Shown: positions 45,980 to 54,313, counted from the stretch's first letter. The stretch: 64,000 nt of DNA from Rhodoplanes sp. Z2-YC6860 (GCF_001579845.1 NZ_CP007440.1:7772029-7836028), one strand, 5' to 3'. Notes: a model not told the origin generated them from the sequence alone. Numbers and translations are program-made.

Positions 45980-46672
45980 CTATCCCGCCAGCCGTTCGCC
46001 GGCGCGGCGCAGCAGCCAGGCACAGGCATTGATCAGAACGACGATCGCGATGAGCACCAGGCCGAGCCCAATCGCGAGCGGCAGATCGCCCTTCGAGGTC
46101 TCGAGCGCGATCGCCGTCGTCATTGTCCGGGTGAAGCCTTCGATGTTGCCACCGACGATGATGATGGCGCCGACTTCGGCCGCGGCGCGGCCGAAGCCCG
46201 CGAGCAACGCGACCACGAGGCTGAAGCGACCTTCCCAGATCAGGGTCAGCACGCGGGCCAACGGACCGACGTTCATGGCGTTCAGTTCGTCGCGGTATTC
46301 AGTCCAGAGGTCCTCGATGGTCTGTCGCGCGAGGGCGGCGATGATCGGCGTCACCAGGATGGTCTGCGCCACCACCATCGCGGTGGGCGTGAAGAGAAGT
46401 CCCCAGGCGCCGAGCGGACCGGAGCGCGACAACAGCAGATACACCGCGAGCCCGACCACCACCGGCGGCAGGCCCATCAACGCATTGAGCAGCACGATGA
46501 CCGCCTCGCGGCCGCGAAAGCGCGTCAGTGCGATCAACGCGCCCAACGGAATGCCGATCAATGCCGCGAGCACGACCGCGCCGATGCTGACCGCGAGCGA
46601 CAGCCGCACGATGGCGAGCAGTGTGGGATCGCCAGTCAAGACCAGTTGCAGGGCGGAGACGTCGGAACGCAT
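45980..46672 (-). CDS. tupB: Tungstate ABC transporter permease
   Basis: 230 residues with about six helices. The EAA-type loop GFGRAAAEVGAIIIVGGNI is the interface with the ATPase, and the N-terminal segment SLAVSIGAVVLAALIGIPLG begins the membrane part. It is the first gene of the operon; the order tupB-tupC-tupA differs from the more usual tupA-first order. It starts at 46672 (MRSDVSALQLVL) and is divergent from the frameshifted methyltransferase gene. Confidence 0.92.
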   Translation of the reverse strand: MRSDVSALQLVLTGDPTLLAIVRLSLAVSIGAVVLAALIGIPLGALIALTRFRGREAVIVLLNALMGLPPVVVGLAVYLLLSRSGPLGAWGLLFTPTAMVVAQTILVTPIIAALARQTIEDLWTEYRDELNAMNVGPLARVLTLIWEGRFSLVVALLAGFGRAAAEVGAIIIVGGNIEGFTRTMTTAIALETSKGDLPLAIGLGLVLIAIVVLINACAWLLRRAGERLAG

Positions 46673-46806
46673 CGAAAGACAGTTACCGCGAATCCCGGGA
46701 TCGACCAATCGAGAGCTTCGATGGATCGATCGGATTTGACGTCGCAGCGCGTCGACTTGGCCTGCAGTCCCCTGCATTGATAGGTTGGCAGCGACGGAGA
46801 CTTGCC

Positions 46807-47615
46807 TTGTCCAATCCTGCCCCGACCGCCTCAGCCTATGTTGCGACTGACGGCGCCGCCTACGACATTTTCCTCGGCCGCTGGACGCAACGGCTGTCGG
46901 AGCCGTTTCTCGATTCATCGCGCCGCCCGACGGCGCGTTGCTCGACGCGGGTTGCGGCACCGGCAGTCTCTCGCGGGCGATGAAGAAGCGCTGGCCGGAT
47001 CGCACAGTGAGCGGTGTCGATCTCGCGCCGGCTTACGTGGCGTTTGCGCGCGAGCAGTCGGACGCAATCGACTACAAGGTGTCCGACGTAGCGGCTCTGC
47101 CGCACCGGAGCCGCACATTCGCTGCGGTCGCTGCCCAACTGGTGCTGAACTTCGTCGCCGACCCGCGCCACACGCTGCAGGAGTTGATGCGCGTCACACG
47201 GCCAGGTGGCATCGTCGCAGCCTCGGTCTGGGACTTCCGCGGCGGGCTGATCTTTCAGCGCATGTTCTGGGACACCGCCGCGGGTATCGATCCCGGCGCG
47301 GGCCGCACCCGGGACAAGTTGTTCTCCGGCGCGCTGGCGCTGCCCGACGGCCTGCTGAAACTGTTCGAGCAGAGCGGCCTGAGGGATGTGCAGCGCGGCT
47401 CGCTGACCATCCGCATGGACTACGCCAACTTCGACGACTATTGGGGGCCGCTGCTTGGCGGCCAGGGTCCGGTTGGCACTTACGTCATCGGGCTCGATCC
47501 CGCCATCCGAGCCCGGATCGAGGACGCGGTCCGCCTGGCATTTCTCTCAGGTGCACCCGATGGGTTGCGCTCGCTGACCGCAACCGCCTGGGCCGTCCGC
47601 GGACGGGTGTCGTAA
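46807..47615 (+). pseudogene. Class I SAM methyltransferase gene broken by a frameshift
   Basis: Two frames are needed to encode one methyltransferase. The first, from TTG at 46807 with GGAG seven bases before, gives YDIFLGRWTQRLSEPFLD, the usual N-terminus of the family; it continues into nonsense. The second frame then provides FIAPPDGALLDAGCGTGSLS and the rest of the domain (residues through GGIVAASVWDFRGGL to the stop at 47615). Inserting one T in GATTC at 46912-46916 (GAT TTC) joins them as FLDFIAPPD. Either this is a real inactivating deletion or a sequencing error. The apparent start at 46938 is a TTG inside the SAM-binding motif and is not a true start. The substrate is unknown. It is divergent from tupB. 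Confidence 0.75.
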
Positions 47616-47634
47616 ACCCTGCATTCTGCAAAGG

Positions 47635-47694
47635 ACACGACATAAGGCCGCGTCTGCCCTGCGGCATTGCGGCTTTACCTGACGGCCGTCGTGT
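47635..47694 (+). promoter_or_regulatory. Large stem-loop in the modA leader region
   Basis: ACACGAC-ATAA-GGCCG (47635-47650) can pair with CGGCC-GTCGTGT (47683-47694), a 12-bp stem interrupted by a four-base bulge, enclosing a 32-base loop. It lies between the methyltransferase stop and modA (47811). It is followed by TTGATAAAAACCC rather than a T-run. It might end the first transcript or regulate the second; no known molybdenum-cofactor riboswitch motif was evident. Confidence 0.35.
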
Positions 47695-47810
47695 TGATAA
47701 AAACCCTGCCAAGACCGCGGGGCGCTGGGCGCGCGCCGATGTCGATCGGAACGGCGGTTCCGGCACAGTCGAATCCTTCAAAACACGGCCCCGTGCCGCG
47801 GAGAACCGCT

Positions 47811-48599
47811 ATGCTTAGACGCGCCTTTTCGCTGTCCACTCTCGCCCTCGTCGTCACCCTCACGGCGCTGCCTGCTCGCGCACAGGAGGTGACGCTGACT
47901 GCGTTCGCCGCGGCTTCGATGAAGAACGCGGTCGACGACATCAACGCGGCCTTCACCAAGGAAAGCAAAATCAAGGTGGTGTCGAGCTACGCGGCGTCCT
48001 CGGCGCTGGCGAAGCAGATGGAGGCCGGCGCCCCGGCCGATCTGTTCGCCTCGGCCGACCTCGAATGGATGGACTACGTCCAGCAGAAGAAGCTGATCAA
48101 GGACGACACCCGCATCAACTTGCTGGGCAACCGGCTGGTGCTGATCGCGCCGAAGGACTCCAAGCTCAGCAACGTCACCATCGGCCAGGGCTTCGACCTC
48201 GCCAAGCTCGCCGGCGACGGCCGTATCGCCACCGGCGATGTGCGCGCGGTTCCGGTCGGCAAGTACGCCAAGGCGGCGCTGGAGAAGCTTGGATCGTGGC
48301 AGGCCGCGGAGCCCAAGTTCGCGATGGCTGACAATGTGCGCGCGGCGCTGACGCTCGTCGGCCGCGGCGAGGCCGTGCTCGGCATCGTCTATGAGACCGA
48401 CGCCAAGGTCGAGCCGAACGTGAAGATCATCGCGCACTTCCCGGAGGACTCGCATCCGGCTATCATCTATCCGGTGGCGCTCACCGCGACCGCCAAGCCG
48501 GAAGCCGCGAAGTACCTCGCCTTCATGCGCTCCAACGCCGCGAAGGCGATCTTCGAGAAGTACGGCTTCACGGTGCTGGCGGCCAAGCCGGCGACCTGA
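47811..48599 (+). CDS. modA: Molybdate ABC transporter substrate-binding protein, copy 1
   Basis: 262 residues with a signal peptide (MLRRAFSLSTLALVVTLTALPARAQ). The ModA landmarks are FAAASMKNAVDDI, the ligand-binding Ser-rich segment YAASSALAKQMEAGAPADLFASAD, GDVRAVPVGKYAKAAL and the late IVYETDAKV with the conserved Tyr. It captures molybdate in the periplasm. It is the first gene of a plus-strand operon, followed by a close paralogue after 52 bases and then modB and modC. The start at 47811 gives the signal peptide at the very N-terminus. Confidence 0.93.
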   Translation: MLRRAFSLSTLALVVTLTALPARAQEVTLTAFAAASMKNAVDDINAAFTKESKIKVVSSYAASSALAKQMEAGAPADLFASADLEWMDYVQQKKLIKDDTRINLLGNRLVLIAPKDSKLSNVTIGQGFDLAKLAGDGRIATGDVRAVPVGKYAKAALEKLGSWQAAEPKFAMADNVRAALTLVGRGEAVLGIVYETDAKVEPNVKIIAHFPEDSHPAIIYPVALTATAKPEAAKYLAFMRSNAAKAIFEKYGFTVLAAKPAT

Positions 48600-48616
48600 C
48601 GACTCCTGACCAGCGA

Positions 48617-48642
48617 TGGACGGCGGGCCTCCCGCCGGTCCA
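48617..48642 (+). promoter_or_regulatory. GC-rich hairpin between modA copies
   Basis: TGGACGGCGGG and CCCGCCGGTCCA pair with one bulged base around CCT. It lies in the 52-base gap between the two modA genes and has no T-run, so it may stabilise or process the transcript. Confidence 0.4.
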
Positions 48643-48651
48643 CAATGTTGG

Positions 48652-49449
48652 ATGACCCAACGCATCGTTCTGATCTGTCTCGCGGTCCTGCTCGGCGCAC
48701 TTCCGGCGCGCGGGCAGGACGCTCGTTTGCAGGACGCCCCCGTCAGCGCCACCGTGTTTGCGGCGGCGTCGGTGAAGAATGCGCTCGACGACATTATTGC
48801 AGCCTATGGCCGCAACACCGGCCGCAAGGTCGTGGCCAGCTATGCGGCCTCGTCGGCGCTGGCCAAGCAGATCGAGGAGGGCGCGCCGGCCGATATCTTC
48901 ATCTCGGCCGATCAGGACTGGATGGATTACGCGGCACAAAAGAAGCTGATCGCGCCGAAATCGCGGTTCAATCTCCTGGGCAACAGGCTGGTGCTGATTG
49001 CGCCGAAAGACACGAAGCTCGCGGACGTGAAAATCGGTCCGGGCTTCGATATCGCCAAGCTTGCCGGCGATGGCCGGATCGCGGTCGGCGATGTACGAGC
49101 GGTGCCGGCCGGAAAATACGCAAAAGCCGCGCTGGAAAAGCTCGGTGCATGGAGCGCAGCCGAGCCGAAGCTTGCGCCGGCCGAGAATGTGCGCGCCGCG
49201 CTGATGCTGGTCGCTCATGGCGGAGCCTCGCTCGGCATCGTCTACGAGACCGACGCCAAGATCGAGCCCGAGGTGAAGATCGTCGGGCGGTTTCCCGAGA
49301 GCTCGCATCCGCCGATCGTTTATCCGGCGGCGCAGGTCGTGAAGGCCAAGCCGGATTCGGCGAAATTCTTCATGTTCCTTCTCTCTGGCACCGCCCTCGT
49401 GCTCTTCGAGCGTCACGGCTTCACATATCTGGTGAAGGCCGGGCCGTGA
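48652..49449 (+). CDS. modA: Molybdate ABC transporter substrate-binding protein, copy 2
   Basis: 265 residues. It aligns over its whole length with the preceding gene (FAAASVKNALDDI, YAASSALAKQIEEGAPADIF, NLLGNRLVLIAPKD, GDVRAVPAGKYAKAALEKLG, IVYETDAKIEP), a tandem duplicate diverged to perhaps two-thirds identity. The start at 48652 gives the signal peptide MTQRIVLICLAVLLGALPARGQ; an in-frame ATG at 48616 overlaps the hairpin and is less likely. The two proteins may differ in affinity for molybdate and tungstate; this is inference. A palindromic repeat separates it from modB. Confidence 0.9.
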   Translation: MTQRIVLICLAVLLGALPARGQDARLQDAPVSATVFAAASVKNALDDIIAAYGRNTGRKVVASYAASSALAKQIEEGAPADIFISADQDWMDYAAQKKLIAPKSRFNLLGNRLVLIAPKDTKLADVKIGPGFDIAKLAGDGRIAVGDVRAVPAGKYAKAALEKLGAWSAAEPKLAPAENVRAALMLVAHGGASLGIVYETDAKIEPEVKIVGRFPESSHPPIVYPAAQVVKAKPDSAKFFMFLLSGTALVLFERHGFTYLVKAGP

Positions 49450-49471
49450 GGTTAGCGACGACGGGCAGGCT

Positions 49472-49616
49472 CGTGTCCCGGATGCGTTGCAGCGCGAGCG
49501 CAGCGAAGCGTTGCGACGCTGATCCGGGACCCCGGTTTCGATCCGTCGTGCGGCAAGCCAACCGGGGTCCCGGGTCTGCAGCGCGGCACTTCGCGCCGCA
49601 CTGCGCCCGGGACACG
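49472..49616. repeat. Palindromic intergenic repeat, type 3, inside the mod operon
   Basis: The outer arms CGTGTCCCGG and CCGGGACACG pair, and GATCCGGGACCCCGGTT lies opposite AACCGGGGTCCCGGGTC; Cys-like GCGCTGCAGC variants fill the rest. The 145-base unit occupies nearly all of the 175-base gap between modA copy 2 and modB, where it may reduce or process the read-through transcript. Confidence 0.8.
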
Positions 49617-49624
49617 CGCCGCTG

Positions 49625-50317
49625 ATGCCTAGCCTCACACCCGAAGAGTGGATCGCCGTCGAGCTGTCGCTGCGCATCGCACTCGTGGCGACGCTCATCG
49701 CGCTGCCGTTCGGGCTCGCCATCGCCTGGCTGCTGGCCCGCAAGGAATTCTGGGGCAAGGCGTTGCTCGACGGCATCGTGCATCTGCCGCTGGTGCTGCC
49801 GCCGGTCGTCACCGGTTACCTGCTGCTGATCACATTCGGCCGCCGCGGACTCGTCGGCGGCCTCCTCGCCGACATCGGCATCGTGTTCTCGTTCCGCTGG
49901 ACCGGTGCGGCGCTGGCCTGCGGTGTGATGGGCTTCCCGCTCCTCGTGCGCGCCATCCGGCTGTCGTTCGAGGCGATCGACCGCAAACTCGAAGATGCCG
50001 CCTCGACGCTCGGCGCCAGCACGTTCTGGACCTTTGCCACCGTCACGCTGCCGCTCGCCTTGCCCGGCATCATCGCCGGCATGGTGCTGTGCTTCGCCAA
50101 GGCGCTCGGCGAGTTCGGCGCCACCATCACCTTCGTCTCCAACATTCCCGGCGAGACCCAGACCATCTCGGCCGCGATCTACACCTTCACGCAAATCCCC
50201 GGCGGCGACGCCGCGGCATTCCGGCTGGTGATCATCGCGGTGGTGATCGCGCTGATTGCGCTGATCGCCTCCGAATGGTTCGCGCGGCGCGCCGGCATGC
50301 GCTACCACGGAGACTGA
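49625..50317 (+). CDS. modB: Molybdate ABC transporter permease
   Basis: 230 residues with five or six helices. VELSLRIALVATLIALPFGLAIAW starts the membrane part, HLPLVLPPVVTGYLLL is the characteristic ModB segment, and the EAA loop ends at AKALGEFGATITFVSNIPGETQT. It forms the inner-membrane channel of the importer with ModC. modC begins three bases after its stop. Confidence 0.95.
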   Translation: MPSLTPEEWIAVELSLRIALVATLIALPFGLAIAWLLARKEFWGKALLDGIVHLPLVLPPVVTGYLLLITFGRRGLVGGLLADIGIVFSFRWTGAALACGVMGFPLLVRAIRLSFEAIDRKLEDAASTLGASTFWTFATVTLPLALPGIIAGMVLCFAKALGEFGATITFVSNIPGETQTISAAIYTFTQIPGGDAAAFRLVIIAVVIALIALIASEWFARRAGMRYHGD

Positions 50318-50319
50318 CC

Positions 50320-51009
50320 ATGCTGTCGGTCGACGTCGACAAGCGGCTGGGCGAGGTGCAGATCGCCGCGAAGTTCACCACCACCGGCGGCGCCACCGCG
50401 CTGTTCGGGCCGTCCGGCGCCGGCAAGACTTCGATCATCAACATGATCGCGGGACTGCTGAGACCCGACCGCGGCCGCGTCGCGCTCGACGACACCGTGC
50501 TGTTCGATTCAGGCGCACGGATCAACGTGCCGGCCCATCGCCGCCGCATCGGCTATGTGTTCCAGGAGGGCCGGCTGTTCCCGCATATGAGCGTAGCGCA
50601 GAATCTCGACTACGGCCGCTGGGCGAGCGGCTTGCCGCGTGACGAGGCCGAGCGCGAGCGGGTGATCGCGCTGGTCAATATCGGCGCATTGTTAAACCGC
50701 CGGCCAGGCAAATTGTCCGGCGGCGAGCGTCAACGCGTGGCTCTCGGACGCGCACTGATCATGAAGCCGCGGTTGCTGCTGCTCGACGAGCCGCTCGCCT
50801 CGCTCGACCGCGCCCGCAAGCTCGAAATCCTGCCGTATCTGGCGCGGCTGCGCGACGAAGCGCGCGTGCCGATGATCTATGTCAGCCACCAGATGGTGGA
50901 GATCCAGAAGCTGTGCTCCCAGGTGATACGGATCGAGGACGGCCATGCCGAGCCCGTCGATCTCGACGTGCTGCTGAAGCCTTCGGAAGAGATCGAGCTG
51001 CCGCACTAG
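50320..51009 (+). CDS. modC: Short molybdate ABC transporter ATP-binding protein without TOBE/Mop domain
   Basis: 229 residues: only the ABC domain. Walker A GPSGAGKTS, Q-loop YVFQEGRLFPHMSV, signature LSGGERQRVALGRALI, Walker B RLLLLDEPLASLD and the switch His in VSHQMVEI are present. ModC normally continues for about 120 residues with a molybdate-binding TOBE/Mop region that gives feedback inhibition; here the reading frame ends cleanly at …PSEEIELPH and the next gene begins 20 bases later. It follows modB by two bases. Feedback control is probably absent or supplied elsewhere. Confidence 0.92.
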   Translation: MLSVDVDKRLGEVQIAAKFTTTGGATALFGPSGAGKTSIINMIAGLLRPDRGRVALDDTVLFDSGARINVPAHRRRIGYVFQEGRLFPHMSVAQNLDYGRWASGLPRDEAERERVIALVNIGALLNRRPGKLSGGERQRVALGRALIMKPRLLLLDEPLASLDRARKLEILPYLARLRDEARVPMIYVSHQMVEIQKLCSQVIRIEDGHAEPVDLDVLLKPSEEIELPH

Positions 51010-51028
51010 CACATGCTAAGCTGCGGCG

Positions 51029-51835
51029 ATGTTTCCGCCCCAACGCATCGTCTGCCTCACCGAGGAAACCGTCGAGACGCTTTACTTGCTCGGCGAGGAG
51101 CGTCGCATTGCCGGGGTCTCGGGCTACGCGGTGCGGCCGCCGCAGGTGCGGCGGGAGAAACCCCGTGTCTCGGCCTTCATCTCGGCCGACGTGCCGAAGA
51201 TCATGGCGCTCGATCCAGACCTGGTGCTGACCTTCTCGGACCTGCAGGCCGACATCGCGGCGGAACTCATTCGCGACGGTGTCGCGGTGCATGCCTTCAA
51301 CCAGCGCGACGTCGCGGGCATTCTCGCGATGATCCGCACGCTCGGTGCGCTGGTCGGCGCGAGCGACAAGGCCGAGGCGCTGGCGCAATCGCTGGAGCAG
51401 CGCGTCGCTGCGGCACGCGAACGCGCCGCGCGGCTGCCGCAAAAACCGCGGGTCTATTTCGAGGAATGGGACGAGCCGATGATCTCCGGCATCGGCTGGG
51501 TGTCGGAGCTGGTCGCGACGGCGGGCGGTATCGATGTGTTCCCGGGCCTGGCTTCGAAAAAGAGCGCCAAGGAGCGGATCGTCACCGCCGAGCAGGTGAT
51601 CGCGGCCAAGCCCGATATCGTGATCGGCTCCTGGTGCGGCAAGAAGTTCAATTCCGCCAGATTTGCAGCCCGGCCGGGTTTTGACGCCCTGCCTGCGGTC
51701 CGCGACGGCTTCCTCCGCGAGGTCAAATCGACGCTCATCCTCCAGCCTGGACCCGCGGCGCTGACCGACGGCTTCGATGCGCTGGAAAAGGTCGTTGGCG
51801 AGTGGGCCGCGCGGCAACGGGCTCAAGTCGCCTAA
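51029..51835 (+). CDS. Cobalamin-binding-type (BtuF/FhuD-fold) protein without signal peptide
   Basis: 268 residues beginning MFPPQRIVCLTEETVETLYLLGE. The fold is that of helical-backbone class III periplasmic binding proteins (BtuF group: RIVCLTEET-x-ETLYLLG-x-E, then SADVPKIMALDPDLVLTFSDLQ and GGIDVFPGLASKKSAKERIV). These normally bind corrinoids or iron complexes for BtuCD-type importers, but no signal peptide or lipobox is visible here, so it would be cytoplasmic or use another export route. Homologues of this short form are known in Rhizobiales. No btuC/btuD gene is nearby. The DUF6580 membrane protein follows. Confidence 0.78.
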   Translation: MFPPQRIVCLTEETVETLYLLGEERRIAGVSGYAVRPPQVRREKPRVSAFISADVPKIMALDPDLVLTFSDLQADIAAELIRDGVAVHAFNQRDVAGILAMIRTLGALVGASDKAEALAQSLEQRVAAARERAARLPQKPRVYFEEWDEPMISGIGWVSELVATAGGIDVFPGLASKKSAKERIVTAEQVIAAKPDIVIGSWCGKKFNSARFAARPGFDALPAVRDGFLREVKSTLILQPGPAALTDGFDALEKVVGEWAARQRAQVA

Positions 51836-51907
51836 ATCGGGCCACCGTGCTAAACTATCGCTTCGATGGAACTTGGCCCATGCAACCGGGCCATGGAATT
51901 TGGCCCG

Positions 51908-52471
51908 ATGACCGACCGAACCGATCCCAGCACCCGTTCGCTTCGCGCCGATCTGCTGCTGGCGTTCGCCCTGATCGCGCTCTGTGTCGCGGCGCGACTC
52001 CTGCCGCACGTGCAGAACTTCTCGCCGGTCGCGGCGGCCGCCCTGTTCGCTGGCGCCGTGATGGGCCGGCGCTCGCTCGCCGTGATAGTGCCGCTCGCCG
52101 CCATGCTGATCGGCGATCTGGCGCTCGGCTTCTACCATTGGCAGGTGATGGCCACGGTCTATGCGGCGCTCGCCGTGCCGGCACTGATCGGCATGATCGG
52201 CCGGCGCTACGGCCTGTGGCTGACCGCGATCGGCGGCGCGCTCGGCTCGGCGCTCATTTTCTTCGTCATCACCAACTTCGCGGTCTGGGCCTTCAGCGGC
52301 ATGTACAGCCTCGACAGCGCAGGCCTCGTGCAGTGCTATATCGCGGGCCTGCCGTACCTGAAGTACACGGCCGCGGGCGATCTCTTCTGGAGCGTGGCGC
52401 TGTTCGCCTCGCTCACCGTCCTCGGCGCCGCAGCCAGGCCCATGCGCGGCGCGCACCACGCCGTCCTCTGA
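51908..52471 (+). CDS. DUF6580 membrane protein
   Basis: 187 residues with five or six helices. FSPVAAAALFAGAVMG, PLAAMLIGDLALGFYHWQ, and the strong FFVITNFAVWAFSGMYSLDSAG and GLPYLKYTAAGDLFW motifs match DUF6580, whose members are predicted transport components. Beside a cobalamin-binding-type protein, it may be a vitamin-uptake membrane component; this is inference. The start is uncertain: ATG at 51908 and the ATG at 51866 lie in an imprecise direct repeat (ATGGAACTTGGCCC / ATGGAATTTGGCCC) and neither has a clear ribosome-binding site. Its last 59 bases overlap the convergent antiporter gene. Confidence 0.72.
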   Translation: MTDRTDPSTRSLRADLLLAFALIALCVAARLLPHVQNFSPVAAAALFAGAVMGRRSLAVIVPLAAMLIGDLALGFYHWQVMATVYAALAVPALIGMIGRRYGLWLTAIGGALGSALIFFVITNFAVWAFSGMYSLDSAGLVQCYIAGLPYLKYTAAGDLFWSVALFASLTVLGAAARPMRGAHHAVL

Positions 52472-54221
52472 CAAAAACCTTCTCGAGGAAGCTCCGCGGC
52501 GGCCGTTCCGGCTCGGCAAGCTGAAGACCGACCGTCATGACGCGCTCGTTGGTCACCGTGTGCGCCACGAGCTTCACCGGGCCGAGCGGGATGACGTCAT
52601 TCGGCCGCGGCGCGTGCTTGATGAAATACAGCGCAAAATAGTCGGCAAGCGGCGTCTGCGCGTCCTCCGGCGGAATCGGCAGACCATAGATTTCCCCGAG
52701 CGCGCCAAGCGTGATTTCGCCCGGCACGAAGAAGTCCTCGACCAGATTGGCGTCGGCCGCGGCCTGCGGCGGCCGCTCGGCGAAGAAACGATCCAGCGCC
52801 TGGACACGGTCGGGCGGCGCAAGGAAATAGACGTGATCGCCCGCGCGGATTTCCGCGGCCTCCTCCGGCGTGTGGACGCGATCGTCGCGCACCACGAGCG
52901 TCAGCTTGGCCCATGACGGTTTGACGCCGCGCCGCAGATACGGGCTGTCGGCCACCACCGCATAGCCGACCAGTTCCTGTTTCAGCGTGCCAGGCAGGTC
53001 GAGCTCGGTCCGGCGGGCGTCGACGTCGGTGCGCGGCATGCCGATGCGGAGAAACCGCGCCGCATCGGCGATGGTCCAGCCCTGGATGGCGAGCGAGAGC
53101 ATCACCACCACGAAGGCCACATCGAAATAGAAATGCGCGCCGGGAAGCCCGACCAGCATCGGCACGGCCGCGAGGAAAACCGAAACCGCACCGCGCAGCC
53201 CGACCCAGGAGATGAACAGCTTCTCGCGCATGCTGAAACGGAACGGCGCGAGGCAGAGCATCACGGCGGCGGGCCGCGCGATGAGCATCAGCATCAGCGC
53301 CACCATCAACGCCGGAAGGAGCCGCTGCGGCAGCCGCTCGGGCCAGGCCAGGAGACCGAGCAGCACGAACATGGCGATCTGGGCGAGCCAGGTCGCGGCA
53401 TCGAGGAAGGTCACGATGGTGCTGTGGGCGCGCGTCTCGCGATTGCCGACGACGAGGCCCGCGATATAGACCGCAAGAAAGCCCGAGCCGTGCATCGCCT
53501 CAGCCAGGCCGAAGGTTACGAGCGCGCCGGCCGCCACGAACGGCGCGTGCATGCCCTGAGGCAATTCCAGTTTATTGAGCACCAGCACCATGGCGTGCCC
53601 GCCGAGCCAGCCGATCAGGCCGCCGAGCACGGCTTTCTCGATCAGGAGCGAGGCGATCTCGTTCCAGGGCTTGTGGCCGGAGAACAGGATCTCGACCAGC
53701 ACGATGGTGAGGAAGATCGCGAACGGGTCGTTGATGCCGGATTCGACCTCCAGCGTGGCGCTGACGCGAGGCCGGAGCCTCAGCCCCTTGGCGTGGAGCA
53801 GGAAGAACACGGCCGCGGCATCGGTCGAGGCCATCACGGCGCCGACCAGGAGCGATTCGGTCCAGGTGGTGCCGAGCATCCAGAGCGCCATCGGCGCGGT
53901 CAGCGTCGCGGAGATCAGCACGCCCACGGTGGCGAGCAGGCCCGCGGGTCCCAGCACGTTGCGGAAGGTCGCGAATTTGGTGCGCAAACCGCCGTCGAAC
54001 AGGATCAGGCCCAGCGCCACGCAGCCGACCGTGTAGGCGGTTCGCACGTCATCGAACTTGACGCCGCCGATGCCGGATTCGCCGGCGAGCAGGCCGACCA
54101 CCAGGAAGACCAGCAGCAAAGGGGCGCCGAATCGCAGCGCCACCAGGCTCGACATGATGCCGGCCAGCACCAGGACCGCGCCGAACAGAATTGTGATGCT
54201 GACTGAATCGATCGAGGCCAT
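52413..54221 (-). CDS. CPA-type K+(Na+)/H+ antiporter with RCK_C domain (NhaP2/CvrA-like)
   Basis: 602 residues. Twelve or so helices with TDAAAVFFLL and ESGINDPFAIFLTIVLVE, the CPA1-type ion-binding Asp-containing motifs, are followed from about residue 400 by a cytoplasmic TrkA-C/RCK_C domain (PYLRRGVKPSWAKLTLVVRD and GDHVYFLAPPD). It exchanges K+ or Na+ for protons across the inner membrane. Its 3' end overlaps DUF6580 by 59 bases. Together with the Kef-type gene upstream and the MscS gene it forms a loose ion-homeostasis neighbourhood. The Arg-rich last 20 residues are positively charged. Confidence 0.92.
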   Translation of the reverse strand: MASIDSVSITILFGAVLVLAGIMSSLVALRFGAPLLLVFLVVGLLAGESGIGGVKFDDVRTAYTVGCVALGLILFDGGLRTKFATFRNVLGPAGLLATVGVLISATLTAPMALWMLGTTWTESLLVGAVMASTDAAAVFFLLHAKGLRLRPRVSATLEVESGINDPFAIFLTIVLVEILFSGHKPWNEIASLLIEKAVLGGLIGWLGGHAMVLVLNKLELPQGMHAPFVAAGALVTFGLAEAMHGSGFLAVYIAGLVVGNRETRAHSTIVTFLDAATWLAQIAMFVLLGLLAWPERLPQRLLPALMVALMLMLIARPAAVMLCLAPFRFSMREKLFISWVGLRGAVSVFLAAVPMLVGLPGAHFYFDVAFVVVMLSLAIQGWTIADAARFLRIGMPRTDVDARRTELDLPGTLKQELVGYAVVADSPYLRRGVKPSWAKLTLVVRDDRVHTPEEAAEIRAGDHVYFLAPPDRVQALDRFFAERPPQAAADANLVEDFFVPGEITLGALGEIYGLPIPPEDAQTPLADYFALYFIKHAPRPNDVIPLGPVKLVAHTVTNERVMTVGLQLAEPERPPRSFLEKVFVRGRRGARRAWAWLRRRGR

Positions 54222-54313
54222 CGCCGCGCCCTACACACGTCTATTGAAAGGACGCAGCCGCGGAACGCAATGAAAAATCCGTGACGCGCCTTCGAAACCC
54301 GCGCGGCGCGGCG

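Noticed and set aside
47616-47810. ModE binding box or molybdenum-cofactor riboswitch upstream of modA
   Set aside because: No symmetric ModE-type element with the expected AT-rich half-sites and no conserved Moco core was seen; only a bulged stem-loop remains.
46802-47818. Plus-strand frame of 338 residues across the methyltransferase
   Set aside because: Its translation has no methyltransferase motifs; the real protein uses the other two frames joined by a frameshift.
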